The notes under the pieces were generated by a model. The model was not told the origin of the DNA and did not search any database. It saw only the letters and a program-made list of their open reading frames with translations. From the NCBI GenBank assembly GCA_905147135.1, contig LR990057.1, positions 5,828,001-5,892,000 of the forward strand: a stretch of DNA of 64,000 nucleotides. The letters run 5' to 3'. This DNA comes from Blastobasis lacticolella. Lineage: Eukaryota > Arthropoda > Insecta > Lepidoptera > Blastobasidae. Numbering within the stretch: position 1 is the stretch's first letter; each line of letters begins with the position of its first letter. The position numbers were made by a program, and so were the translations under genes. Shown one piece after another: positions 50,801 to 62,419 of the stretch.

Positions 50801-53800
50801 GTGTTATTGTAATTTTAAATTTCAAATTCTATTTTTACGTTGACACGAAAATGTCGTGAAGCGATACTGATTATCGTCCAGAGTTTGCTAAATCCGACGC
50901 TGTAATTGTTTGAGTCATTGTCTCTATATTGTCAGATGGTGTGAAAAGTAGAGTATTACCTCTGGAATAAAGCTGTCTTAGTCTTGAGCGGCATGAACCA
51001 CTCGCTTCACTCAGGACTCTACATTTAACTCATGAGTCCTTCGCTACGCCCAAGATCCCACCGGCCATAAAGGAAAACACTGCTTTATTCCTTTTGTGTA
51101 TAATCTACTATTATATAACTATCTAATAACTTATATAATATATGATGATTTTAAATATTATATTTTATTATTTATACCTACTATGCAATTATTTCAAGTA
51201 CATATTTTAGGTAGCTACGCATAAAACGCGCATGAGATATGTTCTGCTACAAGCGACCAACCTTAAAAATGGAATATCATTCTAAGAAACTAAAATAGCA
51301 CTTGTGAAATCGAACTTACGAACTGGTCGCTATATATATAGCGTAGCAAAACACTAGCGTTAACTCCCGAGCGTAGCGAGGGGTCAAGCCGCTCAAGACT
51401 AAGACAGCTTTGTTTATCCCAGAAAACACTCTAAATTTACACTAATACAAAAAATAATCAGGCAGTAAATAAAACAATTACAGTGCCGGATTTAACAAAC
51501 TATGGAGTCAAATCAATATGGCTTCACGCCATTTCGTGTCAACGTAAAAATAAAATTAGGAAATGAATTGAAACTGTTAAAATTATAATAACACGAAATA
51601 GTACTATGATCTAAAGGAATGAGCATGTCGAGCCGCCGCGGGTCGGGGCGCAGCGCAAAAATCCGCTCAAATTGCTTCTATGTATTTTATATGCACTATC
51701 ACACACTGGTCTGGGGCGCAGATATTACGGGGTGTCGGATATTGCGCGGCGGATTTTGGTGCCTGCGATGGGGCCAGGACCGCCCCAATACGCTTTGTAC
51801 GTAACAGTGCATGAAGTTATAAATAAATAAATAAATACGCCCTGTCAGCAGTGTGCTATATCAAACAGATGCGAGTGAACGTGATTCTTTTTTTCAATTC
51901 TCGTATTTGTTGTAACTGCGACGTTCTCCTATCCTATACCATACTTGCAACGCTCAGCATTGTAATGCGCTGCGACCTGGCAAGTTACTGATGTGCTAAG
52001 TACGCATTTTTCGCTGCTATGCGGTTGGCTCTGTCCCACAGAACTTCCGCTGCGACCCGACATAATATGCGCTTGCTTTAATGTGTGATCTGTGTGTGTT
52101 TTTTAATCAGTTATCTACATTTTTCTGCTTTTTCCATTTGCTCAATTTGAGAAGTCGAAGGTTCTGCAATAATGCACCATAGTATTTGTCACAGTATTTG
52201 CAAACGCGCCTTACAAATAAATCTTTTTGCGATTTATGAATAAATTCTCTTTACAATGCCTGTTTGCATAGTTTTCAAATTACATTATTTCCCTTGGGAG
52301 TTTCATACAAAACAACATTATCTCCCATCGTGTAACAATTTACGTTGACATTTCGTGACATTTATTTAGACATTGTCGAGCAGGAGGTTCTAAAATATCT
52401 TTCTTTGTATCTCAGTAATAATAATAATGTACAAAGTTTTTGATTACTCCCCTGTATGGGGAGTCCCTTGCAGGGGTGAATTATATTTTTGAGTGTATGT
52501 TATTGTGTTATTTAACTATCCGATTACGAAATATTCACTATAAGTGGTATTTTTTGTAAGATACATGCATCCTCCCACCCTACGACAAGCTACACCGTAG
52601 GTAATATTTAGATACTAGCCATTCTCAGCGGCATTCACTCGCGCGTAGTTCTGATCTCTGTAAACATTCAACTTTCCCGCAGGGCCCTATTATTGTCCCG
52701 GGATAAAAAGTAGCTTATAAGCTACTTTTTATCCCGGGAAAAAAGGTATTAGAAAAATGATTTTTCTCCAACTGTCCTAAATCATTTAAAGGGTATTTTC
52801 AACTGTGGTCCTAATCGCCGCGTCGAAATGCCTGGACACTTATCTACGGATTCAGCTTTTAATTCCATTTAGTTAGTTACTGATTTAGTAAACTGTTATT
52901 TTGACAACGTTTTTTTGCCACTCGTAAGTTCTACTGTAGCGTATCGTCGCGTAAGCGGTCTCCTATAAAGCTCATTCTTTTCTTCCCTCCCCCCGCTTTA
53001 TTTTGTCACGAAGAGAGCCGATTCCTTGTGTGGGGTGTTCCTGCGAGATAAAGCTCACATTTCTATCATAATAATATTTTATTATTATTATTTTATATTT
53101 GTAAATATTTCCTCCACGAGTTTAGAAATAATCATTACAACTGCACCCAACTTGCCCTCCGTAGGGGGTACTGAGAGCCTGTGTGGGACTCCCACCAGTC
53201 GCCGCCCACTAAACTCCGCGGCGCTCCTGCATTACAAACAATCTATTCACTCTCCTCACCTTACTTAGAAATTATTAGTCTTGCTTTTTTTACTTGTCTT
53301 TAGCTGTTGTTTCTTGCATCCAACTCAGCTATGTTAATCCATCGCTTCTTCGGTTTCCCGCGAGGCCTCTTTCCTGATACTAGCTTAAGCTTTTGCGCGC
53401 ACGTCTTTTCCACGTATTACTTGCGCCTACGCAGCATGTGAAGAAACCAGCGCAAGCGACCCTTTTTGATCTTATCTGCAATACCTAATCGTTACGTACT
53501 CGATAATTTTAATTTCGTTGGCGTGAAGTTTGAGGACGTACTTCGTCACCGCTCATTATGACTCGCAGCTGTCTAAATAATATGCTTTTTGCGTTGCCCT
53601 TTGAGTTGGATACGGATTTTTAAGGTTACAGTCGTGTGGTAGGTAGCCCTATTTGACCCGAGTTGTAAAGATACGGGACTAGACATCGGAGCCGATATCC
53701 CCACACTCACTTGTATTTATCTGTTCTATTTACAGCTTCATCCCCTAATTATGCAAGTTCTCAATGGCTGTTGTGACTTTGAAATGACCCAAGACCTGTT

Positions 53801-56800
53801 TTGGAGACGTTCAGCTTCAAACCATCGTTTACTAGTATTTCCTTCCACTTATTTACCCTGGCCTCACAAATGAGATGTCATCAGCGTATTCCATAAGCAT
53901 TGAGGTTTGTTCAAAATTTCAGCTGACAGGGCATCAAGCACAACGCAGTACAAAGCTCAGGACAGCATTCTGGTAAACCCCTACCTAATTGTAATCGGGA
54001 ATAGTTTTGACCACGGCTCCAGTCACTACTGAACCAATTTTAATGAGGTAAAGCTAGGAATAACCTCGATTAAACTTGCATTTAATTATATAGAAGTTTG
54101 AACACAACAGTAACAGAGTAGGTAAACCGAGTCCCTTACCACACATTTAATCTATGCACGGAGGGTCCGGTCATTCAGCTGACTATACAAAATCTTTGTA
54201 AAGTGTTCTTCAATAGAAGACAAAACAATTGAGCGCGACGACCATAATAATCATTTGCGATATACACGGACCCTAGGCCCTCGCGTGCGACGCGGGGGTG
54301 CAACCGGGACATAACGTCAAGATGATGATGATGATGATGATATGGATGACACGAACCAATCAAGCCAACACTAAGTTTGTTTCCCGACTTATGAAAAAAT
54401 AACCCGCCCACCCCATATTTTTCCATATGTACATACTCTCATACATTTATTTGTGTTTGGGAATACTTACAGCTGTTAAAATTAAGTATATTGGTAACTT
54501 TAAACATCTTTAAGCCAATTACATGTTACCGCTTATAGATTTAATGTAGGTATACTCCATTACAAGTTAGGTATAAAAACAAATCCAGAGTAACAAATAA
54601 CTATATAACTATAACTATTATCGCAAACAAATAAATACCTAAGCATAGGCGGCATTTATTCCTTTACGATGAAGGTTTAGGAATTTATAACAATAGAAAA
54701 TCTTTAGTTTGTGTTTGTGTAGTCGTTAAGTATGACTCCGAGGGCACATAAAGATCAAAGTAATTCTCTGTTAGTGATTTTTTAATACTGTACACATACA
54801 ATTCTGACGTTACAAGTGGGCGGCCCAAGAAGCCATGGATTGACATCGTCCAGTCGGATGCGAGAGCCAACAGCTTACGACGCGAGGATGCCGAAGACCG
54901 GGCGAAGTGGAGAAGAATATGCAGGAAAGCGGACCCTGGCAGAAGCCGGGATAAGCGGCAGGACGATGATGATTTCTGGCGTTACAAATCAGTATTTAAT
55001 ATGGTAGTGTTATACTAATATATCTTAATTATATCTATAATATTAATCGCAGTTTTCGCGGTTTGAAAGCCAATAAATAATTTTTACGTCAAAGAGAACT
55101 GGGATTCGAACCCGGTAGAGTTTCGACAAAATCAATCGTACAAGTGGCCCGACCTTGAACCCCTCGGAACAGTTTAATCCTTAAAATTCTTAAAAGGAGT
55201 AATCTCGCATTTTTAATGCGTATGTAAGTGTACGTAGGTAATAGTTACTGTTTAAATTAAACTGCATTTATTGTTTACTAGACGTTCTCAGCGGCTTTCA
55301 CCCGCGCGGACCTCGGATACCTGTAAACAATTAACTTTCCCGAGAGAACCTATTATTTTCCCGGGATAAAAGTAGCCATTATGACTGAGTAACAACTCTA
55401 TTACTGGCGCAAGTACACTAAGATAGTTATAATCTGGGACAAGGGCAGGAGGAAGAAGTTAATGTAGCGTTCTATTAGTAAAATTATTTAAAAAATCAGT
55501 CCAGTAGTTGACTTTGTTCTTTTCTCTTTATAATCTATACTATTATAAACTGTGAAAAAGCGTGTCTGTACATTGAAGATATTTCAGAACAAGAAGTCGG
55601 GTTAAGATTCTGGGACGTAACTACGACCAAAAATATGTTTTAGGAATTTTTATCTGTCTGTCTGTTTGTTCGTGCATCACGCAAAAACTCCTGCACGGAT
55701 TTTGAGTTAATTCTTATAGCTTCGTAGCTTGAGGTCCAACTTAAAATCTAAGCGTGTTTCATTGAATTCGGATATAGCTTGACTTCTCCGTAGTACTGGC
55801 ATCCGTAGGCGCTGTCCTATTTAGCAACGATCGTGCGACCATGGTCGTACGACGGACGTCGCCCGACCAATAGGAGACGTCAAACCCGAATTTTTACCTC
55901 TTTTAAGAGGTAATTTAAAATGGTTGCTAGGGAAGAAGATAAACTGCACTAAAAACGGTTTCCATGCGGACGAAGCCGCGGGCGAAAGCAAGTATTAGTA
56001 TAGATGTGTACCTAAACGCGCCATTCGAATCCCGATCGCCTCCAAGGCTCTATATTGCAGAGGATACACCATAATATACAATATAATGCATACGTACGGC
56101 TAAGAAATGGCACACGTTGCCTGCGAGTGTGTTCCCTGATTATTATAATCTGGATCCCATCAAGGCTAGAGTGAATAGACTGTTTCTAGACAGGCATGCT
56201 CCATGCCGGATGATGATGGTGGCGATAAAATATATAAAAAAGCCCTATTGACATTTTGTACATGCCTACGCACTGTCCGCTCTCTACGCGCCCTTCCAAT
56301 ATAGTCATCGCAACAGCCGTGAAAACAGAGATACTGCTAATTTCGCAATTAATTTATTAGCTAAGTATAAACGAGAGCATAAGCGCGTTACCACCAAGAA
56401 AAAACCCTTTGAATCTACAACAATAGGGGATACCGCGGTGCATCGTGACCTTAATGTAATTGGCTAAAAGAAGGGGGGCCCTTGACCCCCGGATTTTTTA
56501 TTTTAATAGATGTAAAGTTTATTTCATGAATACTATAAAAGCCTTTCAACAACTGCACGAGAAAATTGTTCTTGAGGTATAATGCCCCTTTAAGCTCTAA
56601 TATCCCTGTAAAACTAGTCGATCTCCACGTACCTGCACCCTAGCTTCTGACAGACTGATCCTCAGAGCCACTTCTTCTCTCAAGAACACGTCAGGGTAGT
56701 GAGTCTTCTGAAACAAGGACTCCAGCTCGCTCAGTTGCTGTGGCGTAAACGTGGTTCGGTTTCGACGTTGCCGACGACGCCCGAACATGTATTCCGTCAG

Positions 56801-56839
56801 GAGATCACCGGGCAGCGGAGATAGGTAGGGTCCAGCCAT
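47332..56839 (-). CDS. paired-like Q50 homeobox transcription factor, Prop-type (three exons)
   Basis: Join, in transcription order, 56839-56633, 48912-48801, 47888-47332. The junctions are CAG|GTACGT, TTCCAG|GTG, ACCG|GTATGG and CCACAG|GTC. Phases agree (0, then 1 with a split Gly), giving 291 residues. The homeodomain is residues 24-83: [48 protein letters not shown], with Gln at position 50 and the invariant Asn51. The intron between positions 46 and 47 is typical of PRD-class genes. After the homeodomain comes [18 protein letters not shown], then an acidic/Pro-rich tail with [10 protein letters not shown] paired domain is absent. From memory of insect homeoboxes this best fits the Prop (CG32532-like) group; otp, Drgx and hbn fit less well. 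A nuclear DNA-binding regulator, probably neural, is inferred. Confidence 0.88.
47934..48700. repeat. repeats in intron 2 of the homeobox gene
   Basis: 47934-48093 is a diverged family C copy (-) (CTCCACTGCTGGACTTGAAC, GGCAGGCGGGTTGGAAATTG). 48586-48700 is a family A copy (+). The sequence between, with TGCGCGTCTGCTAAGTGAAC, is unassigned. Confidence 0.5.
48801..48912 (-). CDS. homeobox gene exon 2 (recognition helix)
   Basis: 37 codons plus one base. Encodes [13 protein letters not shown], the rest of helix 3, with Gln50 and Asn51, then [20 protein letters not shown]. The donor G|GTATGG was chosen because it leaves one base that joins exon 3 as Gly without shifting frame. Confidence 0.88.
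48913..50792. other. homeobox intron 1, distal part: SINEs
   Basis: 48967-49040 is a truncated family C piece (-). 49189-49475 is a tRNA-Thr-like SINE (+) with CCGACTCGTAAGCGACAGG and B box GGGATCGAATCCC. 50193-50424 is a tRNA-Gly-like SINE (-), preceded by an A-run. The rest shows nothing recognised. Confidence 0.55.
50799..51598. mobile_element. 800-bp foldback element with >200-bp inverted arms
   Basis: Arms at about 50799-51015 and 51371-51598 are inverted copies. Examples: TTTTTACGTTGACACGAAAA versus its complement at 51536-51555; GCTGTAATTGTTT versus AAACAATTACAGTGC; AAAGCTGTCTTAGTCTTGAG versus CTCAAGACTAAGACAGCTTT. The arms are diverged by point changes. The interior contains the small palindrome CGCTATATATATAGCG at 51329-51344. 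No coding frame. Confidence 0.8.
51599..52612. other. homeobox intron 1, no feature recognised
   Basis: Mixed composition without convincing frames or repeat matches inside the window. Confidence 0.3.
52613..52740 (-). repeat. Helitron-like 3' fragment ending in a perfect palindrome
   Basis: ACTAGCCATTCTCAGCGGC at the left is the reverse complement of the GCCGC...GCTAGT type 3' end. The piece continues through CTATTATTGTCCCGGGATAA. It is related to 55278-55400. At 52696-52739 the sequence folds back on itself as a 44-bp perfect palindrome. Confidence 0.5.
53300..53960 (-). mobile_element. RTE-like LINE remnant (-)
   Basis: On the - strand EYADDISF (RT motif with YADD) occurs near 53900-53875 and [13 protein letters not shown] near 53385-53340, in broken frames. 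The order and spacing fit a decayed RT-to-C-terminus segment. Confidence 0.6.
53961..55277. other. homeobox intron 1 with LINE and SINE scraps
   Basis: 54265-54345 is a tRNA-Thr-like SINE tail followed by (GAT)n. 54810-54970 reads [19 protein letters not shown] and [12 protein letters not shown] on the + strand, an RTE-like C-terminal scrap ending in (GAT)n. The remainder is AT-rich and unassigned. Confidence 0.45.
55278..55993. mobile_element. Helitron-like elements, one (-) piece and one (+) copy
   Basis: 55278-55400 is a - strand 3' piece (CTAGACGTTCTCAGCGGC...CCCGGGATAAAAGTAGCC). 55534-55993 is a + copy from TCTATACTATTATAA to GCCGCGGGCGAAAGCAAG, like 2042-2391. A short GC-rich MITE-like insert (GGCGCTGTCCTATTTAGC to GACGTCGCCCGACC) sits at about 55807-55880, related to 61307-61400 and 10945-11010. 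Confidence 0.5.
55994..56632. other. homeobox intron 1, proximal part
   Basis: 56110-56240 has relics of the ACAGGCATGC/GATGATGATGG dispersed repeat. The final 100 bp next to exon 1 show no special feature beyond the donor. Confidence 0.35.
56633..56839 (-). CDS. homeobox gene exon 1 (N-terminal arm and helices 1-2)
   Basis: 69 codons from ATG (complement of 56837-56839) to CAG, then donor GTACGT. Begins [20 protein letters not shown], only 23 residues before the homeodomain, which is short but usual for this type. No earlier in-frame Met was seen immediately upstream. Confidence 0.88.
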
Positions 56840-57149
56840 GTTGGAAATGGTAACCAGTCTGCGCTGCCTATTCTATGTCCCGATTCTCAGCTGTTTTGGT
56901 TGACAGTCTTTTATTAGATAATCGTTTTGTCCCGTCTTTTTATCGGGGTTTATTTCTTTTAATTGATTTCTTTTTTTGGTTAGTCCTTTAAGATTGATAT
57001 GGAAAACTAAGATATTTTCACAAACGAAAACTTTTCACGTGTACGTAAACTAAACAACTCGGATTCACCCGGTACAGTGCTCTGTCCAGGGTGTTCACTG
57101 TGGAACTGTTTGATTCTGTGAAAATTTTGTGGGGAAAACCCCCTTAGCT

Positions 57150-57235
57150 CCACCCTCTAGCGATTGTTAGGGGTGCTCCGATTGGTCGCCCGTTTTAGGG
57201 GTTGGAAATCGCAGCCAATCGTGGGATAGGGTGAG
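57150..57235 (-). promoter_or_regulatory. possible promoter-proximal CCAAT pair of homeobox gene
   Basis: About 330-390 bp upstream of the ATG, GCTCCGATTGGTCGCCCG and GCAGCCAATCGTGGG place two CCAAT motifs in opposite orientation, in a locally GC-rich stretch (TGGGGAAAACCCCCTTAGC). This is only suggestive; no TATA box or initiator can be assigned. Confidence 0.25.
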
Positions 57236-59991
57236 GGTAGCAAAGTGTAGATTGAGTTATGGAGTATCACTAAATTTGAATTATGTATAAATCGTTTGAT
57301 TGTGATGCTTCTGACAATGGATGCGTTGGATTTAGATAAAATTAATTTTAATAATATTAATCCAAATGGAATGCGCTAAGAAAATACTTGCTTTACAATT
57401 ATAATTCTTTCATGAAAAAGTGGGGTACCAATAATTAAGTAATGATTGAATTAACATACATTTCAACAACAAACCTTATTCTTCTTATCGATTAACACTC
57501 ATCAAAAGTGTTTAGGAATCAAATATCTCTACTTTTGCCAATTACTGAAATTTTTAAAAATAAATGTAAACAAATGTACTTGTTTAATTAAAAAATATGT
57601 TTTCCAATAATTAGAATTTAGGTTATTAAATATGTATGTATATTTAGTTAGATATTGTGCATGTCTAATCTGCGACTACTTATCACATATCTCTTTGATA
57701 GGCCTGCTGGAAGAGATTTCTTCTAAGAAATAAGTAGCGCCTGTTGTGTCATCTATAACTCTGTATTTTTCATCAAAGTTTTATGTGTACAATAAACTGG
57801 AAAATAAATAAATAAATAAAATAGAAAAAACTTGCGTTGTCCAGACACTTTTTCTGGAAGAAAAATGTGCTGGATTCCGTTTTTATTGCTAAGAATATTA
57901 AGGTTTTGTTGTTATAATGTACGTATATACAATATGTATTACTTAATTAAACTTAGGTAAGTCAGATAGCTTGTAGGACACTTAAATATAATGAGTTGAT
58001 CTTAACCTATGACGGAGTAACCAGTACTTCGTAGGTACTTAATAAAAAAAATGCTATTAGTTTTGTATATATTGAAGCAAAGCAACATTTAAAAATAATC
58101 GTAACTAGTTAAAGTTAGGAATAGGATTTCTGTCTGTTGCAATTTATTACTCTGATGTGTTTCAATAAGAGTTTAATCATTTCTTCTGCTTGTTTCCATT
58201 CCAATGGCTTGGTGATTTGTAAAACATGTATTTATAACCTGGTGCAGACAGACACCAGTCTCTCACGCAGGGTATACTGTATGCTAATTTATTTTTGTAT
58301 ATTTTTGCTTCATGATCAACCGATATTCGAAACCGACCAAAACCCGAAAATATAACACCTACCTACACAATCAAATATAAATTAAATTTCACCAACGTGT
58401 AGTTGTAGGTACTGACAAATTGTATCTATAGGCAGGTAGGCAAGCAAAGATTGTGGTAGGTAGGTTTAGGAAAAACGTCTTCATAATCAGGACGTCAATT
58501 GCTGGACATAGCCCCCAAGATTTGACACAACGTGATATCCTCACAAGTTCGCTCGTCTATCTTTTTAGGGTTCCCTTAAAGAAAAAACGGGACCCTATCG
58601 GTCACTTTGTTGCCTGTACGACCGCCTGTCAAGACCCTTTTTCTTAAGAACACGTAGAGGCATCAAGCTGGAATTAATATCAAATACTCATGTCTGCAAT
58701 CTCCTATAACAGTGAAAAATCAAACTTTAAGTCAACCCAATCAAAAGATATGCTCCGTTTATGACGCATAATTTTGATGCTCGCTAGGGAATCAAAACTG
58801 AAATGAATGCCCGTGGACTTATAATCATAAAATTTGTCAAGAGGTAATTATATGTAGCACAAGTAAAGGAAAAAATCTGAAATATGTTAATTTCTAGTTA
58901 CATCACAAAAAGATAGTCAACCAACGTATGAAGTTCAGTTGTACCAAATATAGATGTTTCAAAAAGCCCCTTTTAAGCATGCATATTGACAAGAAACTAC
59001 GTAACCCTAAACAGGACGTGCTCGACACGTATTGGCCCGTTTATTTTTATTATTGGCAGTCCACGAGGTGCCAAACAGTGTATCAGAAAGTCCATTGCAC
59101 GAATGGTCCATCGTATCGTATAGTCCAGTTTACCTTCACCAGTCTAGCCATTGAAAGAGGTAACGCAAAAATTCAAAATTCAAAATTTATTTATTGATTA
59201 GGACATTAAATATCTCTTTCAATCGTCACCAGCATTCTGGGTACTCTCCCGCAAGGTAACGATTGGGATTCTATTTTCCATTATTCTATATTCATAAAGT
59301 AGGCTTCTTTTTCAACATAGAGCTTAATAATTCTGTAGGTATATTGTTGCTTATAAGAATTTGTATCATATAAATAAAATATAACTTTGCAAACCTATAA
59401 ATTCATAACGACAGTTTTCTGTTAAAAAGGTACAGTAATCAAATTATTTTTATATTCTCTACCAAAATGGCCACTCTACCGTCAGTGTAACTCCCCTGAC
59501 CCGTACACCACAAAAGAGCTGCCCTAGTTTCTCCTACGACAAATGCTTATTTTAAATTGCAAAGCTATATCAAATCTGTCGAATTGTGTTATGGAGAAGT
59601 TAATCCCGCTACTTTCATGAGTATTTACACACACGATATTACCTATGCACGTGGAAATCAGCTACTAAAGCATATTAATAATATATGTGTTCTAAAGGAA
59701 CTTTATAGAGTTAAAAATAACACAGGAAAGCTTTTAAAGTCAAAGCCTTTTCTTGTAGTATACGTGTAGGTACTGCTACGAGGTTCGTAAAAGAGTCTTT
59801 AAAGAAGAAAAAATTATTTGGATAGATTAAAGTGATTTACTTTTAATTTTGATTTAAATAATAAAAACTAGCAAACGTGCAAATTATTTTGTTTTATTTA
59901 TAACTAGCGAACCTATATAATATAATACTTTATCTTTACCTACTCTTTTTTTCTTGCTTATAAACCTTCATATTGAATCCGTGAAAAAAAA
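57236..59991. other. 5' flank of homeobox gene, AT-rich
   Basis: No frame with recognisable homology. 58570-58600 includes TTTAGGGTTCCCTTAAAG, a common insect repeat scrap. Nothing else assigned. Confidence 0.3.
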
Positions 59992-60250
59992 GGCCGTGTG
60001 GTGTCCGGCAGAGTAGAATAGCACCAACCCCTTACACTAATGGGTGTCGTACAAGGCGACTAATGTTTTCGAGGCAAAAGATCAAGAGTCTCCGTAGTCT
60101 GGAAAATGGGCAGCAGCATTTTCCATTGTATTATTTAAACACTGCGATCTCCAACCCGCCTGCCAAGCGTGGAGATTATGGCAATAACCTCCCCTTTCGT
60201 GGGAGAGGCCCTAAGTCCTGCAGTGGACTGTTACGGGCTGTGATGATGAT
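59992..60250 (+). repeat. family C repeat
   Basis: A full-length copy, from GGCCGTGTGGTGTCCGGC to CTGTGATGATGAT, highly similar to that at 24665-24923. Confidence 0.65.
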
Positions 60251-60439
60251 ATTGAATCGCTCTATGTATTGCTGGAAACCGCATTTAAATCCGCTGCGAA
60301 GTTCAAAAGATCTAAGCGTACTAGACTTCATTGTATATGATTATATATTATATTATAGATATAGATAATGACGCAGGCTGTCATGTTGGTAAACAACGTG
60401 AGCCCCCTTTTGCAATTTACTATATCGGACGATATTATT

Positions 60440-61105
60440 TACTACAGGTATCTATAACCGGTGTTTACTGCAAACCTGACATACCTACACCAACGCATCC
60501 ACAAACCGTAGGTCAGCATCATCATCATCAGCGACCCAGCCTTCCACAAACAGCCTAATGAATTTCAATCTCCGAGCTCATCACTCGGCAAGCCAAACGC
60601 GGAAGCGGCTGTCGATTACCTACTTTTAATTTTAATTTAAAAATGATATTCCGTGGCGGAATTTTTACAAAAACTGGCATTTCGTTTTATCTATCTATAC
60701 ATAGTATAAAAGGAAGTCGCTTCCCACCGTCTGTCCCTATGTATCTATGTACTATTAGATTTTTTTAAATACGCAACGGATTTTAATGCAGTTTTCAATA
60801 ATAGATATAGTGATTCAAGAGGAAGGTTTATACGTTTTAAGGGAAGTTAGGGATAAGTAGATGTACGCAAACTAAGTCACGCCGGGCCTGCTAGTAATTT
60901 ATAACAGGTATCTATAACCTGTATCGTTAACTATAATTTACTGCAAAACTGACATACCCTTACCTACTCCAATGCACCCTCAACCCGTAGGTCAGCATCA
61001 TCATCAGCGACCCAGCCACACAAACAGCCTAATTAATTACAATCTCCGAGCCCATCACTCGGCGAGCCAAACGCGGAAGCGGCTGTCGATTACCTACGAT
61101 TAAAT
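60440..61105. repeat. duplicated ~200-bp non-coding block 5' of homeobox gene
   Basis: 60440-60630 and 60905-61105 share CAGGTATCTATAACC, CCGTAGGTCAGCATCATCAT, GCGACCCAGCC, CAAACAGCCTAAT and CCAAACGCGGAAGCGGCTGT, then CGATTACCTAC. The second copy has CCTAATTAATTACAATC where the first has CCTAATGAATTTCAATC. It is not one of the dispersed families in this window. Confidence 0.65.
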
Positions 61106-61306
61106 GAACATTTCCATTTGTCGCGGCGCCCACCCCACGCCCCTTAAAGCGCTGATGAGATATTTAGGGGTGGCTGGCGATAAAATTTATAAAAAAAAGT
61201 AAAAGAAATATGGGTAAATATTCGGTCACGGGATCTACTCGGCTCCCGAATCTGTTCAACCAGTCTCAGGACCCCAGTGGATGATATTTGGATTTTTTTA
61301 AATTGT

Positions 61307-61400
61307 GGCGCTGTCTTAATTGGCAAAGGTGCGACGAGCGGTTTTGATGTTTCTTATTGGTCGAGCGACGTCCGTCGTACGACCAGACAACGACAGCGCC
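61307..61400. mobile_element. 94-bp MITE, GGCGCTGTC inverted ends
   Basis: GGCGCTGTCTTAATTGGC at the left and CGACAGCGCC at the right, with inner GTCGAGCGACGTCCGTCGTACGAC. Related pieces at 10945-11010 and 55807-55880. Confidence 0.55.
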
Positions 61401-61791
61401 TAAGGCAATATGCGATGAGAAATATACGTATTGGTCAGGTTTAAGATCATTTACCGACTTGTTGATGATGATAATAAAGTCGATCATGAATGTGGAAAAA
61501 GAAAAAGGATGTGTGTCAGGATAGATAATTGTTTTTGTAGCACCCAGTAATCTTTGCTTACTGGCCTAATTTCATTTGTCAATAGTTTGGTTTTTATCTG
61601 TGCAATTCAAACTCATCATAGGAGTGGTGCAGCCGTTCAAAAATAAGTAACAACTACCTCCAGCATTCTAAGGAAGGTAAGGAATATTCCTATCAATTGT
61701 TCCTGATGGAACTCCGGGCTGACACTTGGCAGGAAGTGGTACTCATTTTGGGTCGTTGCGTCAACATAGTAAGTAGGTAAATAAGTATTAA

Positions 61792-62095
61792 TTGTTTTTC
61801 AAAACCAAGGTCACCGACATAGCTCTAAGGATTGCCAGACTGAAGTGGCAGTGGGCAGGGCACATAGCTCGAAGAACAGATGGCCGATGGGGCAGTAAAG
61901 TTCTCGAGTGGCGACCACGTACCGGTAGACGCAGCGTGGGTAGGCCTCCTACAAGGTGGACCGACGACCTGGTAAGGATCGCAGGTACCAGCTGGATGCG
62001 GAAAGCACAGGACCGGTCTTTGTGGAGATCTCTGGGGGAGGCCTATGCCCAGCAGTGGGCGTCTTCTGGCTGATGATGATGATGATGATGATGAT
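61792..62095 (+). mobile_element. RTE-like LINE C-terminal fragment with (GAT)n tail
   Basis: An open frame reads RIARLKWQWAGHIARRTDGR, then VLEWRPRTGRRSVGRPPTRW, TDDLVRIAGTSWMR and EAYAQQWASSG. This is the conserved C-terminus of RTE-type insect LINE polyproteins, directly followed by (GAT)n. It is a 5'-truncated copy, the normal product of incomplete reverse transcription. Confidence 0.8.
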
Positions 62096-62419
62096 GAATT
62101 GTTTTTCATAATTAATACCTAAATGAAATATCCATTAAAAACCTGACTTACAGGAAAACATCTCCCGCCAGCCCTACAGACGGGCGGCGCTCCCGCCCAC
62201 CGCAGTGCTAAACGAGATTCCGCAAACATTTTAATGAATAACACCTCCCCCCCCTCTTCCCGCGCACCCCCGCGCGCCAGCTATGTGCTAATTAAACATT
62301 TCAGCCATATTGTTCGTATCCGGTACTGTGTTAATGTTAATTACGTAGGCACGGATTTCGAATCCTTTTTGTGTGTGTAGATAAATTATTTTGTAATACT
62401 TAGGTGGGTACTAGGTACC

